NCBI RefSeq assembly: GCF_943736995.1 | Contig: NZ_OX031157.1 | Span: 868,001-932,000, forward strand | Direction of reading: 5' to 3' | DNA from: Sporosarcina sp. Marseille-Q4943 | Lineage (GTDB): Bacteria; Bacillota; Bacilli; Bacillales_A; Planococcaceae | DNA length: 64,000 nt | Part shown: piece after piece, positions 7,426-21,135 of the stretch | Position numbering within the stretch: the stretch's first letter is position 1 | Layout: each line of letters starts with the position of its first letter | Translations under genes and position numbers: made by a program | Notes under the pieces: model-generated | What the model saw: only the letters and a program-made list of their open reading frames with translations | Database searches by the model: none | Told to the model about the DNA's origin: nothing

Positions 7426-8547
7426 ATGCGTAAACAACGTATCGTTGTCAAAATAGGAAGTAGTTCCCTTACAAATGAAAAAGGGGAAATTGATCAAGAA
7501 AAACTTGGCAATCATGTAGATGCACTGGCTATGCTTCGAAAAGCAAATCATGAAGTCATCCTTGTAACTTCCGGTGCTGTTGCTGCAGGATTCCGCGGAC
7601 TAGGTTATTCATCAAGACCAGTAACCTTAAAAGGCAGGCAAGCGGCAGCAGCTATCGGTCAAAGTTTATTAATCCAATCTTATATAGAGAAATTTGGTGC
7701 TTATGATATAACCCCAGCTATGCTTTTGTTAACAAGAGATGATTTCTCTAATCGTGAGCGCTACCGTAATGCTTACGCTACGATAACAGAACTGTTAGAT
7801 AGGGGCATTTTACCAATCATTAATGAAAATGACACTGTATCGATTGCAGAATTGACATTTGGTGATAACGATATGCTATCTGCCTTGGTTAGTGGCTTTA
7901 TTCATGCCGACCAACTAATTATTCTAACAGATATTAATGGAATCTATAGCGGTAATCCCCGAACAAACCCTACAGCATTCAAGTATGATTTTTTACAGGA
8001 AATATCAAATGAAATGATTCAAGCTGCAGATTCAGGCGGGTCCAAAGTTGGAACAGGTGGCATGAAATCGAAGATAATGGCGGCTAAGACCGCAACGTCA
8101 CTGGGAATCCCTGTTTTCATCGGTCATGGTAAAGGGACGGATAAACTGATGCAAGTTTTGAAAGGAAACGGTGATGGAACTTATATCGCTAGTCATTCCA
8201 AGTCCCCTATTAACACAAGGAAACAATGGATTGCGCTCCACTCGGAATCAGCAGGGAAGATTTATGTTGATCAAGGAGCCGAGGAAGCCATATCACAGAG
8301 AGGAAGTAGTTTGCTCTCAGCTGGAGTCATTAAAATTAGTGGTACTTTTGAAAAGGGAGATGTTGTCCAGGTCTATGGTATCCATGATTTACTTGGTAAG
8401 GGAGAAGTAAGCTGTTCTTCTGTTGAATTACAGAAGGAAATTGAGAGTTACTTGGATAGAGACAGGGACATATTTACCCCTTCCATCGAAGTAATCCATC
8501 GCGATGGTTGGGTAAGTATACAAAAAATGGGGGAGGTTTTATCATGA
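7426..8547 (+). CDS. proB: Glutamate 5-kinase
   Basis: It phosphorylates glutamate to gamma-glutamyl phosphate, the first step of proline synthesis. It is a 373-residue protein of the usual length for the two-domain form. The amino-acid kinase domain (about 1-255) has [10 protein letters not shown] at the N-terminus, the TSGAVAAG loop, INENDTV and the FGDND substrate motif. A PUA domain follows (about 275-355). ATG 7426 has the ribosome-binding site AGAGGTGAT. The stop overlaps the start of proA (ATGA), so the two are translationally coupled. Control is by the T-box leader upstream. The plus orientation and the site next to ssrA copy B set this operon apart from the minus-strand backbone that begins with the intact ssrA. 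Confidence 0.95.
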   Translation: MRKQRIVVKIGSSSLTNEKGEIDQEKLGNHVDALAMLRKANHEVILVTSGAVAAGFRGLGYSSRPVTLKGRQAAAAIGQSLLIQSYIEKFGAYDITPAMLLLTRDDFSNRERYRNAYATITELLDRGILPIINENDTVSIAELTFGDNDMLSALVSGFIHADQLIILTDINGIYSGNPRTNPTAFKYDFLQEISNEMIQAADSGGSKVGTGGMKSKIMAAKTATSLGIPVFIGHGKGTDKLMQVLKGNGDGTYIASHSKSPINTRKQWIALHSESAGKIYVDQGAEEAISQRGSSLLSAGVIKISGTFEKGDVVQVYGIHDLLGKGEVSCSSVELQKEIESYLDRDRDIFTPSIEVIHRDGWVSIQKMGEVLS

Positions 8548-9791
8548 GTGAAGTGGTTCAAAAAGGAAAGGCTGCAAAAAAAGCAAGTTATCTCATGTCA
8601 GGTGTGACAACGATAGAAAAAAATGATGCATTAGCATTGATCGCAGAACAACTAATTTTAGATAAAGATATCATTTTTCGTGAAAATGGAAAGGATCTTA
8701 TAGCTGGTAAAGACAAAGGGCTTTCGGAATCTGTATTAGATCGGATTATGCTCAATCAAGAACGCCTAAAAGGTATTGCTGCTGCCATACAGCAAATCAT
8801 CGAACTCGATGACCCAATTGGCAAAACTCTAGCATCGATCACGAACGATAATGGCTTGATCATCGAGGAAACGCGTGTACCAATTGGCGTTGTAGCGATG
8901 ATTTATGAAGCACGACCAAATGTAACAGTCGATGCAGCTACACTCACGCTGAAAACTGGAAATGCGGTGATCTTAAGGGGAAGTTCTTCAGCTAAACATT
9001 CCAATATGGCGTTAGTGAGCACAATTCACCGTGCATTGGAAAAGAGCACACTCCCAACTGATGCTGTGCAATTAATCGAGGATACTAGTCGAGAAACAGC
9101 TAGCGAGTTATTCCGGCTAAATGAATATTTGGATGTATTAATACCACGAGGTGGAAAGAACTTAATTGATACAGTTGTGCGAGAAGCTTCTGTTCCAGTA
9201 ATTGAAACTGGTGCTGGTAACTGTCACGTATTTATTGATCAAACAGCAAAACAAGCGATGGCAGAACAAATTGTTTTAAACGCAAAACTCCAGCGGCCAT
9301 CCGTTTGTAATGCAATTGAATCTCTTTTAATTGATAAAACATGGTTTGCAAACTACGGCGAAGAGCTTTTAAAGAAATTAGATGCAAATGGTGTTGAAAT
9401 CTATGCCGACGAGATCGTTCGTAAAGCTTTCCCAGCAGCGAACGAAGCGACAGAAGAAGCCTGGGGTACGGAATACCTTGGACACGCCATTAGTGTGAAG
9501 TTGGTGGATACTGTAGAACAGGCAATCGAGCATATTAATCAATACGGAACGAAGCATTCCGAATCGATTATTACGGAAAATGATGCACATGCTAACATGT
9601 TCTTGCAGCATGTTGATGCAGCAGCTGTTTATCATAATGCATCAACTCGCTTTACCGATGGCTTTGAATTTGGGTTTGGAGCAGAAATCGGAATCAGTAC
9701 ACAAAAATTACATGCTAGAGGTCCAATGGGGCTAAAAGCATTGACTTCTACTAAATTTCAAATTAAGGGGAATGGACAAGTTAGAAATTAA
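8544..9791 (+). CDS. proA: Gamma-glutamyl phosphate reductase
   Basis: It reduces gamma-glutamyl phosphate with NADPH to glutamate semialdehyde, the second step of proline synthesis. The protein is 415 residues long, the normal length, with the aldehyde-dehydrogenase fold. The catalytic Cys lies in [10 protein letters not shown] (about residue 260), and IPRGGKNLI and the [19 protein letters not shown] block near the C-terminus are typical. ATG 8544 is chosen over an upstream start at 8508 because GGGGGAGG stands 6 nt before it and the upstream reading lies within proB. It overlaps the proB stop by 4 nt. A terminator follows at 9824. Confidence 0.95.
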   Translation: MSEVVQKGKAAKKASYLMSGVTTIEKNDALALIAEQLILDKDIIFRENGKDLIAGKDKGLSESVLDRIMLNQERLKGIAAAIQQIIELDDPIGKTLASITNDNGLIIEETRVPIGVVAMIYEARPNVTVDAATLTLKTGNAVILRGSSSAKHSNMALVSTIHRALEKSTLPTDAVQLIEDTSRETASELFRLNEYLDVLIPRGGKNLIDTVVREASVPVIETGAGNCHVFIDQTAKQAMAEQIVLNAKLQRPSVCNAIESLLIDKTWFANYGEELLKKLDANGVEIYADEIVRKAFPAANEATEEAWGTEYLGHAISVKLVDTVEQAIEHINQYGTKHSESIITENDAHANMFLQHVDAAAVYHNASTRFTDGFEFGFGAEIGISTQKLHARGPMGLKALTSTKFQIKGNGQVRN

Positions 9792-9823
9792 AGAAGAAGC
9801 TTATAGTAAGGTCGATGAGTTAC

Positions 9824-9846
9824 TGGAGGACTCCCTCCATTTTTTA
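9824..9846 (+). terminator. Terminator of proBA
   Basis: TGGAGG, a 4-nt loop and CCTCCA, followed by a run of T, 33 nt after the proA stop. Confidence 0.75.
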
Positions 9847-9983
9847 TTTGGATCGTATTTGTCAAGCCCAGGCAAAAAAAATCGGAAATCTCAATCCCTT
9901 TTTAGACCTCTTTGCAATTGATGTCTAGTTTATGATAATATAATTTTTAAAATCAATTTTTCACAAACAAGGAGTGCTTTCCA

Positions 9984-11162
9984 TTGAAGATCGAACCTTC
10001 GTTAAAAATGTCCATTTTTGAACCCGCTATTTTTGCAGACTTGAAAGCAGCAGCCGCGGCGAAAAAAGCGACTGGCGCTGAACTGATCGATTTGAGTCTT
10101 GGGAGCCCGGATCTTCCGCCGGACGAAAAAGTGAGACGTGTACTATCGGAACAAAGCGCTCAAGCAAATACATACGGCTATACACTCGGCGGCACAAAAC
10201 GGTTCCATGAAGCTGTCGCGAATTATTATAAAAGACGCTCCGGCATCACGCTAGATCCGGTCACGGAAGTCCTTCAAACAATGGGATCTCAGGAAGGACT
10301 CGTTCATCTTCCGTTAGCCTTTTGCAATGAAGGGGATATCGTGCTGACAACGAATCCCGCCTATGTCGCGTACGAAGCGGGCATCAAGCTGGCGGGTGCG
10401 GTTCCGTACGAAATGCCATTGCGTGCAGAAAACGGCTTCTTGCCCAATTTGGATGAAATTCCAGAAGACGTTGCGCAACGAGCAAAGATGATCATTTTGA
10501 ACTTGCCGGGAAATCCGGTTCCAGCGTTGCCAGACGCACAGTTTTTTGACAAAGTCGTTGCGTTTGCCAAGAAATACAATATCCTTGTTCTCCATGACGC
10601 GGCGTATTCGGAGTATTATTTCACTGGAGATTCTCCGACTAGTTTTCTATCGACGCCAGGGGCAATGGACGTCGGAGTAGAAATCAATTCTTTATCCAAA
10701 AGTTTCAGTCTTGCCGGCGCACGCATTGCTTATTTAGTCGGTAACGCCGAGATTATTCGTATCTTTAAAGAGTTGAAATCGAATTTGGATTACGGGACGT
10801 TTGGACCGATACAAGAAGCGGCTGTAACAGCGCTCGATCATGCGGAAGAAATTACGGATCGCCTGCGAAAAGTTTTTTCGGAACGTCATCATGTGTTAAT
10901 GAATGGCTTAGCCGAGATTGGTTGGACTGTAACCCCTTCAAACGGCGGCATGTTCGTTTGGGCGAAATATCCGTTTGACATGGATGACAAGGAATTTGTC
11001 TTCAAAGCAATCGATCAATGCGGTGTCGTCATGGTGCCAGGGAGTATCTTCGGTTCTGAAGGTACAGGCTATGTCCGATTGGCACTCATCCAAAAGGCGG
11101 AAGCACTTCAAATAGCAGTTGAGCAATTAAGCAAACTAGAAGTTATTGCAGAAGCTAAATAA
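9984..11162 (+). CDS. PLP-dependent class I/II aminotransferase
   Basis: Protein of 392 residues with the fold type I aminotransferase plan. Lys239 in SLSKSFSLAGAR is the pyridoxal phosphate lysine. HDAAYSEY (204-211) holds the Asp and Tyr that contact the cofactor, and Arg247 lies just after the lysine loop. The N-x-P-x-N-P motif reads NLPGNPVPALP (173-183) where most relatives have NYPNNPTGA, so the substrate loop is unusual. Closest in plan are LL-diaminopimelate and aspartate aminotransferase-like enzymes, and the true substrate cannot be told. TTG 9984 follows AAGGAGTG with good spacing. It has its own terminator and a higher GC content than proBA, so it is probably a separate unit. Confidence 0.8.
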   Translation: MKIEPSLKMSIFEPAIFADLKAAAAAKKATGAELIDLSLGSPDLPPDEKVRRVLSEQSAQANTYGYTLGGTKRFHEAVANYYKRRSGITLDPVTEVLQTMGSQEGLVHLPLAFCNEGDIVLTTNPAYVAYEAGIKLAGAVPYEMPLRAENGFLPNLDEIPEDVAQRAKMIILNLPGNPVPALPDAQFFDKVVAFAKKYNILVLHDAAYSEYYFTGDSPTSFLSTPGAMDVGVEINSLSKSFSLAGARIAYLVGNAEIIRIFKELKSNLDYGTFGPIQEAAVTALDHAEEITDRLRKVFSERHHVLMNGLAEIGWTVTPSNGGMFVWAKYPFDMDDKEFVFKAIDQCGVVMVPGSIFGSEGTGYVRLALIQKAEALQIAVEQLSKLEVIAEAK

Positions 11163-11170
11163 CGAATGTA

Positions 11171-11217
11171 AAAAAGGTTAGAAAGGACATGTACTTCTGT
11201 TCCTTTTCTAACCTTTT
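11171..11217 (+). terminator. Terminator of the aminotransferase gene
   Basis: A long hairpin of about 16 bp (AAAAGGTTAGAAAGGA with its complement) ending in TTTT just after the stop at 11162. Confidence 0.75.
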
Positions 11218-11401
11218 CTGCTTGAAGAGCGACGCATGAACGACCAATACTATTAAATTTAAGTACCAATTTAAGTACTAGGCACCTAAAAAATTTCACA
11301 AAGCTTGATTTCATCGATGTTTCGGCTCTGTTTTTCACTATGGATTGACTTTGTTTTGACTATATTTCGTTGAAATCCAATAATATCGTATGACATGAAA
11401 A

Positions 11402-11439
11402 AACGCCATAAACCTTGATGTGATAAGGTTTATGGCGTT
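11402..11439 (-). terminator. Terminator of the intact ssrA
   Basis: A perfect 15-bp stem (AACGCCATAAACCTT at 11402-11416 with 11425-11439) is followed by a T-run on the minus strand, 27 nt beyond the tmRNA 3' end. Confidence 0.85.
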
Positions 11440-11465
11440 CAATGAAACTCCATGAAATTAAACTA

Positions 11466-11826
11466 TGGAGACGGTGGGAGTCGAACCCACGTCCAAAGGC
11501 TCTGCTACTTCAGCGTCTACGCGTGTAGATTGACTACTTGCGGTTCGCGCTGCATTATGCCGTCAATCAAGGCGTCTTGAGCGCTATCCTGATTGTCTCT
11601 TGCAACGGCCTCAGGAGGCGACCGTTACCGTATCCCACTAATAGGTGAGCCTAACAATGCCACATGGGCGATGGAACTGCTAGGCAGATTCATCAGCTAA
11701 TTAAGCTGCGAATGCTAGGTTATTGTTTGTTTTGCCAGTTATTATTAACTGTCGTTTCTGACGGAGACGATCCCTCCGACGCGCAGCTCAAGCCCAGACC
11801 ACCCCTGTCGAATCCGTAACGTCCCC
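11466..11826 (-). ncRNA. ssrA: tmRNA (transfer-messenger RNA), intact
   Basis: It rescues ribosomes stalled on broken mRNAs by acting first as tRNA-Ala and then as a short mRNA that tags the nascent chain for proteolysis. The 5' end GGGGACGTTACGGATTCGACAGG and 3' end CGTCTCCA pair to form the acceptor stem, and the T-arm is GTGGG-TTCGACT-CCCAC. CCA is not encoded (TAG follows). The tag frame at 11701-11736 (minus) reads GKTNNNLAFAA then TAA, so the tag is (A)GKTNNNLAFAA, ending in the AA recognised by ClpXP. The gene is about 361 nt and is followed by a strong terminator. Its partner smpB lies just upstream at 11930-12397. All accessory DNA in the window begins at its 3' end. Confidence 0.95.
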
Positions 11827-11929
11827 GTTATAAAAGGTTGTTACACCTTTAAAGGGATGTCAGGAATGCCTGTTGAAAGGCTTCTGAACTATATCACTAC
11901 TAATACTATACAACATTTTGACGTAAAAA

Positions 11930-12397
11930 TCAATACTGCTGTTTCGCCTTGAACGCGCGTTCCATCTCACGTTTCGCTTCCTTCTTCTTCAGATCGTCGC
12001 GTTTATCGTAGAGCTTCTTCCCTTTACCGACGCCGATCAATACTTTTGCGAAGCCGTCTTTCAAGTACATTTTCAATGGCACGATTGAATAGCCTTCTTG
12101 TTTCACTTGCCCAACGAGTGACGCGATCTGCTTTTTATGAAGCAGCAGTTTCCTTGAACGCAATGGGTCGTGGTTGAATTGATTTCCCTGTTCGTATGGA
12201 CTGATATGCATGTTGGAAATCCATGCTTCATTGTTCCGGATAAGGACGAACGCATCGCGCAATTGCACTTTGCCATTACGGATCGATTTGATTTCCGTTC
12301 CTTGCAGCACAATCCCTGCTTCAATCGTTTCTTCAATCGCAAAGTCATGGTTTGCTTTTTTATTGATGGCCAGTACTTTCCCTTGACCTTTAGCCAT
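11930..12397 (-). CDS. smpB: SsrA-binding protein SmpB
   Basis: It binds the tRNA-like domain of tmRNA and brings it to the empty A site of stalled ribosomes. The 155-residue protein has the OB-fold core ([31 protein letters not shown]) and the basic C-terminal tail [20 protein letters not shown], which folds into the mRNA channel. ATG 12397 is preferred to the upstream in-frame ATG 12415, because MAKGQGK is the usual family start and GGGGG lies before it. It sits directly before ssrA in the same orientation and follows rnr. Confidence 0.95.
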   Translation of the reverse strand: MAKGQGKVLAINKKANHDFAIEETIEAGIVLQGTEIKSIRNGKVQLRDAFVLIRNNEAWISNMHISPYEQGNQFNHDPLRSRKLLLHKKQIASLVGQVKQEGYSIVPLKMYLKDGFAKVLIGVGKGKKLYDKRDDLKKKEAKREMERAFKAKQQY

Positions 12398-12425
12398 AAT
12401 GGTATCCCCCCACATTTAAATGCCA

Positions 12426-12449
12426 CGGCATTCGCCTAAACGAATGCCG
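12426..12449. repeat. Perfect hairpin between rnr and smpB
   Basis: Arms CGGCATTCG and CGAATGCCG with a 6-nt loop and no T-run on either side. It may stabilise or process the rnr-smpB transcript rather than end it. Confidence 0.5.
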
Positions 12450-12455
12450 CCACGT

Positions 12456-14789
12456 TTATTTTCTCTTTCTTGGAGCCTGTTTCTTCTTCTTTTTCGCTAC
12501 ACCTTCATAAAACTTCTTTTTCTGGCTTGGTGCACCTTTTTTCTTCTCACCTTTAGGCTTATCGGAATCTCCCCGGCGTCCGCCGCCACTTGATGACTTC
12601 TTCGCATGGATGACTTTCGGCGTTTCCTTCCGTTTCCGGTGGAACGACTGCTTCATCCCTGCAATTTCAAAGTCAATCGCCGATTCCTCAGGTTTGACGG
12701 AAACGACGCGGATCGTCACTTCATCGCCAATCCTGAACTGCTTCCCTGTATGCTCGCCGATCATCATCATTTGACGGTCGTCGAAACGATAATAATCATC
12801 CGTCATATAGCTGACGTGGACGAGCCCTTCAACCGTGTTTTCCAGCTCCACGAACATGCCGAAGTTCGTCACTGACGAAATGACACCATCGAACTCCTCG
12901 CCGATCTTGTCGAGCATAAACTGCGCCTTCTTCAATGCGTCCGTATCACGTTCCGCATCAACCGCCCGTCGTTCGCGCTCGGACGTGTGCTGCGCAATTT
13001 CAGACATGTTGGCGTTCCAATGCGCAATCGTCTCCGAAGATACATCTTTATTGATCAAATACGTCCGGATAAGCCTATGGACGATCAAGTCAGGATAACG
13101 TCTGATCGGCGACGTGAAATGCGTATAGAAATCAGCTGACAAACCGAAGTGGCCGAGACTTTCTTCGAAATACTTCGCCTGTTGCATGGAACGGAGGAGC
13201 ATTGTCGAAATGACGGTCTCTTCCGGCATGCCTTCGATTGACTCGACGATTTCCTGCAAGGCGCGAGGATGCACTTTATTCCCCGTCCCTTTCACGACGA
13301 TACCGAAGTTTGTCAGAAACTCAAAGAAACGTTGGAGCTTTTCCGCTTTCGGGTCTTCGTGGATCCGATAGAGGAACGGCACTTGTAGCCAGTGGAAGTG
13401 CTCTGCAACCGTTTCGTTCGCAGCCAACATGAACTCCTCGATGAGGCGTTCCGCCGCTGTACGGTCCCGCAACACGATATCAGTCGGCCATCCTTGTTCG
13501 TCGACAATGACTTTTGATTCCTTGAAATCGAAGTCGATGGCACCGCGGTCGATTCGTTTTTGCCTCAAGATGGAAGCGAGCTCCGCCATATCATTCAGCA
13601 TTGGAACGATATGCTCGTATTTTTTCATGAGCTCTTCATCTTTTTCCTCGATGATTTTATAGACGTCCGTATACGTCATTCGTTCCTTTGATTGTATTAC
13701 GCTCTCAAAAATTTCATGATCGATAACTTTCCCGTTGCCATCGATTGTCATCTCACATGACATCGTCAGACGATCAACGTGAGGATTCAAGGAACAAATG
13801 CCGTTCGACAGCTTATGAGGAAGCATCGGAATCACTCGGTCCGTCAAATAGACGCTCGTCGCGCGGTCATACGCCTCATCATCGAGCGGCGTATTCTCCC
13901 GCACATAATAACTGACATCCGCGATATGGACGGATAATGTATATGTTCCGTTATCATTCTTGACGAGCGAAATGGCATCATCCAAGTCCTTTGCATCGGC
14001 TCCGTCGATTGTAATGACGAGGTCTTCCCTCAAGTCACGGCGTTTGAATAGATCCTTCTCCTGCACTTCGTCCGGTGTCTTATTCGCCTGGTCCATCACT
14101 TCTTGTGGGAACTCGACTTCAATTCCGTGCTTATGGATGATTGAAAGAATGTCGACCCCTGGATCATTTTTATGTCCGAGGATTTGCACGACCATGCCAG
14201 TTGCCGATTTTAGTTCGCTCGGCCATTCCGTAATTTCTACGACGACTTTATGTCCTTCGACAGCGTCAAGCGAATGTCCTTTTCCAATGAAAATATCCAT
14301 TGGCAGTTTCTTATCGTCAGGAATGACAAAACCGAAGCCGCGATTATCTTGGTATGTTCCGACAACCTTCGTCGTTTTCCGTTCAGCGATTCGAATGATC
14401 GCACCTTCGCGACGGTCGCCGTAATCTCCTTTTGAAACACGTACGAGTACGATATCCCCGTTCATCGCGCCGTTCACTTCAGGAGGCGGAATGAATATAT
14501 CGTCCATTCCATCCGTTTCCGGTGTGACGAATCCGAATCCTTTCGCATGCCCGATGAATTTACCTCTTACTAGGTTCATGCGCTCCGGGACGCCGTAACG
14601 GTTTGTGCGGGAGCGGACAATTTCACCTTTTTGTTCCAGCTGCACGAGCATCTTTACAAGCTCCTTGAATTCCGCAGCTCCTTCAATACCTAATGACTCC
14701 TGGATTTCCTGAACCGTCAATGGTTTATACGATTCCTCTTTCATGAAAGACAACAGTCTTGTTTTTAACTCTTCGTCAATAAAATCCAA
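12456..14789 (-). CDS. rnr: Ribonuclease R
   Basis: A processive 3'-5' exoribonuclease that degrades structured RNA and, with tmRNA-SmpB, the defective mRNAs of stalled ribosomes. Protein of 777 residues: N-terminal winged helix (about 1-70), cold-shock domains (about 75-230), the RNB catalytic domain (about 250-585) with [14 protein letters not shown] holding the metal-binding Asp residues, an S1 domain (about 640-720), and a Lys-rich tail ending [12 protein letters not shown], as in other Gram-positive RNase R. It lies between est and smpB, the order found in B. subtilis. Confidence 0.95.
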   Translation of the reverse strand: MDFIDEELKTRLLSFMKEESYKPLTVQEIQESLGIEGAAEFKELVKMLVQLEQKGEIVRSRTNRYGVPERMNLVRGKFIGHAKGFGFVTPETDGMDDIFIPPPEVNGAMNGDIVLVRVSKGDYGDRREGAIIRIAERKTTKVVGTYQDNRGFGFVIPDDKKLPMDIFIGKGHSLDAVEGHKVVVEITEWPSELKSATGMVVQILGHKNDPGVDILSIIHKHGIEVEFPQEVMDQANKTPDEVQEKDLFKRRDLREDLVITIDGADAKDLDDAISLVKNDNGTYTLSVHIADVSYYVRENTPLDDEAYDRATSVYLTDRVIPMLPHKLSNGICSLNPHVDRLTMSCEMTIDGNGKVIDHEIFESVIQSKERMTYTDVYKIIEEKDEELMKKYEHIVPMLNDMAELASILRQKRIDRGAIDFDFKESKVIVDEQGWPTDIVLRDRTAAERLIEEFMLAANETVAEHFHWLQVPFLYRIHEDPKAEKLQRFFEFLTNFGIVVKGTGNKVHPRALQEIVESIEGMPEETVISTMLLRSMQQAKYFEESLGHFGLSADFYTHFTSPIRRYPDLIVHRLIRTYLINKDVSSETIAHWNANMSEIAQHTSERERRAVDAERDTDALKKAQFMLDKIGEEFDGVISSVTNFGMFVELENTVEGLVHVSYMTDDYYRFDDRQMMMIGEHTGKQFRIGDEVTIRVVSVKPEESAIDFEIAGMKQSFHRKRKETPKVIHAKKSSSGGGRRGDSDKPKGEKKKGAPSQKKKFYEGVAKKKKKQAPRKRK

Positions 14790-14832
14790 TTACCATCCCT
14801 CCATTCATAACTATCGTCAACTAATTCCATTT

Positions 14833-15579
14833 TCACACGTTCCAGTCAAGTGATTCAAGAAATTGAAATACATCTTCATGAAGCTGTTCTTTTTCCGGAC
14901 CGAGCGTAATGACATGACCGGATTTTTCGAACCACTCGATTTGCTTCTTTTCGGACGCTGCATTGTCATAAATGACCGTTGCGGAATCCGGATCGATCAC
15001 TTCGTCATTCCGTGATTGGATGACGAGGAGCGGTGCTTCGATTTCCGGAAGCTGTCCTCTTACATCGTCGACAAGCTTCGTTAAGTCGGCAAGCGACGGC
15101 ATCGTTTTATCGCGGAGCACACTTACTTCTTCTTCGATTTCAGCTTTCGTTTTTCCTTCATACCTTTTATAGTCGGAGGCATACTTCAAAACGCCTTCAT
15201 ACAATTTGTCCGGAGTTTTCATCGACATTGGGGAGCACATAGTTACAATACCCTTCACTGGCATTTTAACCCCTAATTTCAATGAAAATACGCCGCCTAA
15301 AGATAATCCGCCGACTGCGATTTCTTCGTATCCGGCTTGTTTTAATTGATTGTATCCTGCAACGACGTCTTCCCACCATTCGTCCGGACCTGTTTCGATC
15401 AGTTGTTCCGGCGGGACACCATGTCCTTTGTAGTGCGGCGCGAGTGATGTATAGCCTTTCTTCTCTAAAAATCGGCCGAGCATCCTGACGTCCGCGGATG
15501 TTCCGGTGAAGCCGTGCAGCAGCAATACAGCCCGTTTGCCGCTTTCAAAAAAGAATGGCTTCGGTTGTGCAATTCTCAA
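14833..15579 (-). CDS. est: Carboxylesterase, alpha/beta hydrolase
   Basis: Protein of 248 residues like the B. subtilis carboxylesterase YvaK and Geobacillus Est30. [20 protein letters not shown] holds the oxyanion-hole region, GLSLGGVF holds the nucleophile Ser (about residue 93), Asp lies in SRNDEVIDP and His in SGHVITL. It hydrolyses short-chain esters, and the physiological substrate is unknown. TTG 15579 ([14 protein letters not shown]) is chosen because it fits the family N-terminus and GGAAGG lies 9 nt before it. The longer reading to 15774 runs through a repeat element. It is a member of the conserved secG-est-rnr-smpB order. Confidence 0.9.
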   Translation of the reverse strand: MRIAQPKPFFFESGKRAVLLLHGFTGTSADVRMLGRFLEKKGYTSLAPHYKGHGVPPEQLIETGPDEWWEDVVAGYNQLKQAGYEEIAVGGLSLGGVFSLKLGVKMPVKGIVTMCSPMSMKTPDKLYEGVLKYASDYKRYEGKTKAEIEEEVSVLRDKTMPSLADLTKLVDDVRGQLPEIEAPLLVIQSRNDEVIDPDSATVIYDNAASEKKQIEWFEKSGHVITLGPEKEQLHEDVFQFLESLDWNV

Positions 15580-15607
15580 ATCCTTCACCCTTCCAATAGT
15601 AAAAAAG

Positions 15608-15722
15608 TGATTTCCGCTACAGGCGGACGCTTTCCTGCTCCCAACTCTTCGCTTTTGGTCGCAAAAGCCGTTCTTCGTTACGGCTTTCGCTGGAGTCGCC
15701 GCCTTTCGCTCCCATCCTATCA
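15608..15722. repeat. REP-like palindromic element 1
   Basis: It carries the end sequences GGCGGACGCTTTCC and GGAGTCGCCGCC that recur in elements 2-4 (23.7, 31.9 and 52.8 kb). The middle contains a 31-bp hairpin (15661-15691) that is found again at 46989-47019. It lies between secG and est. Confidence 0.65.
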
Positions 15723-15790
15723 TTACATCAATTAATGTAGAATTAAATAAAAATATCCTTATGTATACTATCATTCCCTCTTCGTAGCGG

Positions 15791-15827
15791 AAAAAAACGC
15801 CCGACCATACGGGTGGCCAGGCGTTTG
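15791..15827 (-). terminator. Terminator of secG
   Basis: Arms AACGCCTGGCCACCCG and its imperfect complement, followed by a run of T on the minus strand 27 nt after secG. Confidence 0.7.
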
Positions 15828-15853
15828 TCAGTTATGCGATTATATAATTCCGA

Positions 15854-16081
15854 TTAAATCTTCACGATGGCGATCGCCAAAATGAAAAATAAAATTGAAA
15901 GTACAATTGTCACTCTTTGAAGCACCAAGTCTAATCCTCGTGCTTTCTGTTTCCCAAAAAGTTGTTCGGCACCACCGGAGATGGCTCCAGACAGACCTGC
16001 ACTTTTTCCGGATTGCAATAATACAACAACAATCAACGCCAATGAAACGATTAATAGCAACGTCATTAACAAAGCATGCAC
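15854..16081 (-). CDS. secG: Preprotein translocase subunit SecG
   Basis: It is the small auxiliary subunit of the SecYEG channel. The 75-residue protein has two membrane helices (about 3-25 and 53-75) around a conserved loop with [25 protein letters not shown] 16081 follows AGGAGGTGG at ideal spacing. It lies between eno and est as in B. subtilis. Confidence 0.95.
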   Translation of the reverse strand: MHALLMTLLLIVSLALIVVVLLQSGKSAGLSGAISGGAEQLFGKQKARGLDLVLQRVTIVLSILFFILAIAIVKI

Positions 16082-16167
16082 TTTGTTCCACCTCCTGAGT
16101 AGAGCATCTCAACATTTATATTCTATCAAACATTTTTCACTGTTACAACAAGTTTCGAGTCAAAAGC

Positions 16168-16193
16168 AATCAGCCGGCTTTGGCCGGCTGATT
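16168..16193 (-). terminator. Terminator of eno
   Basis: Arms AATCAGCCGGC and GCCGGCTGATT with a short loop, then GCTTTT on the minus strand, 10 nt after the eno stop. Confidence 0.8.
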
Positions 16194-16201
16194 CAAAATG
16201 A

Positions 16202-19033
<2,832 letters not shown>

Positions 19034-19041
<8 letters not shown>

Positions 19042-19795
19042 TAGCCGCAACTCCGATCATTTCTAGGAATGAATCCGGCTCAAGGCTCGCTCCCCCGACA
19101 AGTGCGCCATCGATATGTTCCATTGAAAGCAACTCGCCAATATTGCTAGGTTTCACGCTGCCGCCATACTGGATGCGAAGAGCAGAAGCTGTCTCGTCAT
19201 CATAGAGCTTGCCGATTTCAGCACGGATTTCCCCGCATACTTCATTCGCATCTTGAGCAGTCGCAGTTTTGCCTGTTCCAATTGCCCAAATCGGCTCGTA
19301 AGCGATAATCGCTTCTTTTGCCTGCTCTGCGTTGACTCCTTCAAACGCTTTTTGCACTTGGACTGCAACCGTCTCGACTGTCTTCCCTGCTTCCCGCTCC
19401 TCTAGGCTTTCTCCGACACAGACAATCGGCGTCAGTCCTTTCGAGAACGCTGCCAACACTTTACGATTTACCGCTTCGTCCGTTTCATTGAAATATTGAC
19501 GACGTTCGGAATGGCCGAGAATGACGTATGGCACATTCAAGTCCGCTAACATCTTCGGACTGACTTCCCCTGTGAATGCGCCTTCGTCGACGTCATGCAT
19601 CGTTTGAGCTCCGACTCTGAGTGGAGTGCCTTCCGTCAATTTCACAAGCTCAGACAAATAAAGAGAGGGCGGACAAATGACCGCGTCGATCTTGTCCGTT
19701 TCCGGCAAGCGGTCCTTCACTTCTGTTACAAAGTTTTTTGCTTCGTCCATCGTTTTATACATTTTCCAGTTACCTGCAATGATTCGTTTTCGCAT
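19034..19795 (-). CDS. tpiA: Triosephosphate isomerase
   Basis: It interconverts dihydroxyacetone phosphate and glyceraldehyde 3-phosphate. The 253-residue protein has the TIM-barrel active site: Lys in GNWKMYK, His in ILGHSERR and Glu in [14 protein letters not shown] 19795 ([11 protein letters not shown]) with GGAGGAAG before it is chosen over the in-frame start at 19819. It lies 14 nt after pgk. Confidence 0.97.
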
Positions 19796-19808
19796 TTTTC
19801 TTCCTCCG

Positions 19809-20993
19809 TCACTTATCATTCAGCGCCGTTACGCCTGGCAATTCTTTTCCTTCCATGAACTCCAAGGACGCACCTCCGCCTGTTGACACATGATCCATTT
19901 TATCAGCAACGTCGAACTTTTCGACAGCCGCGGCAGAATCCCCACCGCCGATAACTGTGTATGCTTCCGTTTCAGCCATCGCAAGTGCTACTTTCTTCGT
20001 ACCTTCTGCAAACGGTTCCATTTCGAAAACACCCATCGGCCCATTCCAAATGATAAGCTTGGAATTTCGAATGACATCCGCATACATTTCAGCCGTTTCC
20101 GGTCCGATATCGAGTCCCATCCAGCCTTCCGGGATTTCATCGATTTTAACCGTTTTCACGTTTGCATTTTCAGAAAACGCATCCGCCACTACCGCATCGA
20201 CCGGCAAATGGAGTTTGACGTTTTTCTCTTTCGCTTTTTGAATGAATGATTGAGCAAGCTCAATTTTATCTTCTTCGACTAGAGAGTTGCCTGTTTCATA
20301 TCCTTCCGCTCTCGTGAACGTATAGGAAAGGCCGCCTCCGATCAATAAATGATCCACATTGTCCAACAGATTGTCGATGACACCAATCTTATCCTTCACT
20401 TTCGCGCCGCCGATAATGGCTGTGAACGGACGCTCCGGATTAGACAACGCCTTCCCGAGCACTTCCAATTCCTTTTCAAGTAAAAATCCGCTTACTGCCG
20501 GTATGTATTGGGCAATTCCTGCAGTGGAAGCGTGTGCACGATGAGCTGCACCGAATGCATCATTGACGAAGACATCTGCAAGTTCCGCGAACTTTTTCGC
20601 CAGTTCCGGATCATTCTTTTCCTCCCCGGCGTGGAATCTGACGTTTTCCAGAAGAATAATGTCGCCTGCATTCATTTCGGCAACCGCTCGTTCCACTTCT
20701 TCTCCAAAGGAAGTATCAAGCTTCTTCACGCTTTTCCCGAGGAGCTCCGCTAATCTTTCCCCAGCCGCTGTGAGTCTCATGTCCTCGTTCACTTCACCTT
20801 TCGGCCTCCCGAGATGACTTGCAAGAATCACTTTCGCTCCTTTGTCCGCCATGAATTCAATCGTCGGAATGGCAGCACGGATTCTCGTATCATCCGCAAC
20901 TTCACCGTTTTCCATCGGTACATTGAAATCGACACGGCAAAATACACGCTTTCCGTCCAGTTCAATATCTTTGATCGTTTGTTTGGCTATCAC
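19809..20993 (-). CDS. pgk: Phosphoglycerate kinase
   Basis: It makes ATP from 1,3-bisphosphoglycerate. The 394-residue protein shows [16 protein letters not shown], the N-domain substrate site with [22 protein letters not shown] for nucleotide binding and [12 protein letters not shown] near the C-terminus. GTG 20993 is preceded by AAGGGTG. A terminator-like hairpin separates it from gap, which in B. subtilis accounts for lower expression of the downstream genes. Confidence 0.97.
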   Translation of the reverse strand: MIAKQTIKDIELDGKRVFCRVDFNVPMENGEVADDTRIRAAIPTIEFMADKGAKVILASHLGRPKGEVNEDMRLTAAGERLAELLGKSVKKLDTSFGEEVERAVAEMNAGDIILLENVRFHAGEEKNDPELAKKFAELADVFVNDAFGAAHRAHASTAGIAQYIPAVSGFLLEKELEVLGKALSNPERPFTAIIGGAKVKDKIGVIDNLLDNVDHLLIGGGLSYTFTRAEGYETGNSLVEEDKIELAQSFIQKAKEKNVKLHLPVDAVVADAFSENANVKTVKIDEIPEGWMGLDIGPETAEMYADVIRNSKLIIWNGPMGVFEMEPFAEGTKKVALAMAETEAYTVIGGGDSAAAVEKFDVADKMDHVSTGGGASLEFMEGKELPGVTALNDK

Positions 20994-21043
20994 GTAAACC
21001 GCACCCTTCCAAGAAAGTTAAGCGCCAGAAACGGCGAGGAATA

Positions 21044-21072
21044 TAAAAAAAAGGAACGGGCTTTCCGTTCCT
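21044..21072 (-). terminator. Hairpin between gap and pgk
   Basis: AGGAACGG, a short loop and its complement, followed by eight T on the minus strand. It probably acts as a partial terminator that sets gap above the rest of the glycolytic operon, as known for the Bacillus gapA operon. Confidence 0.65.
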
Positions 21073-21135
21073 CCTACCCAATTATCTATTATAATGGGTC
21101 GCCATAAGAATGGCTATGTTTTATACACAGTGTGC

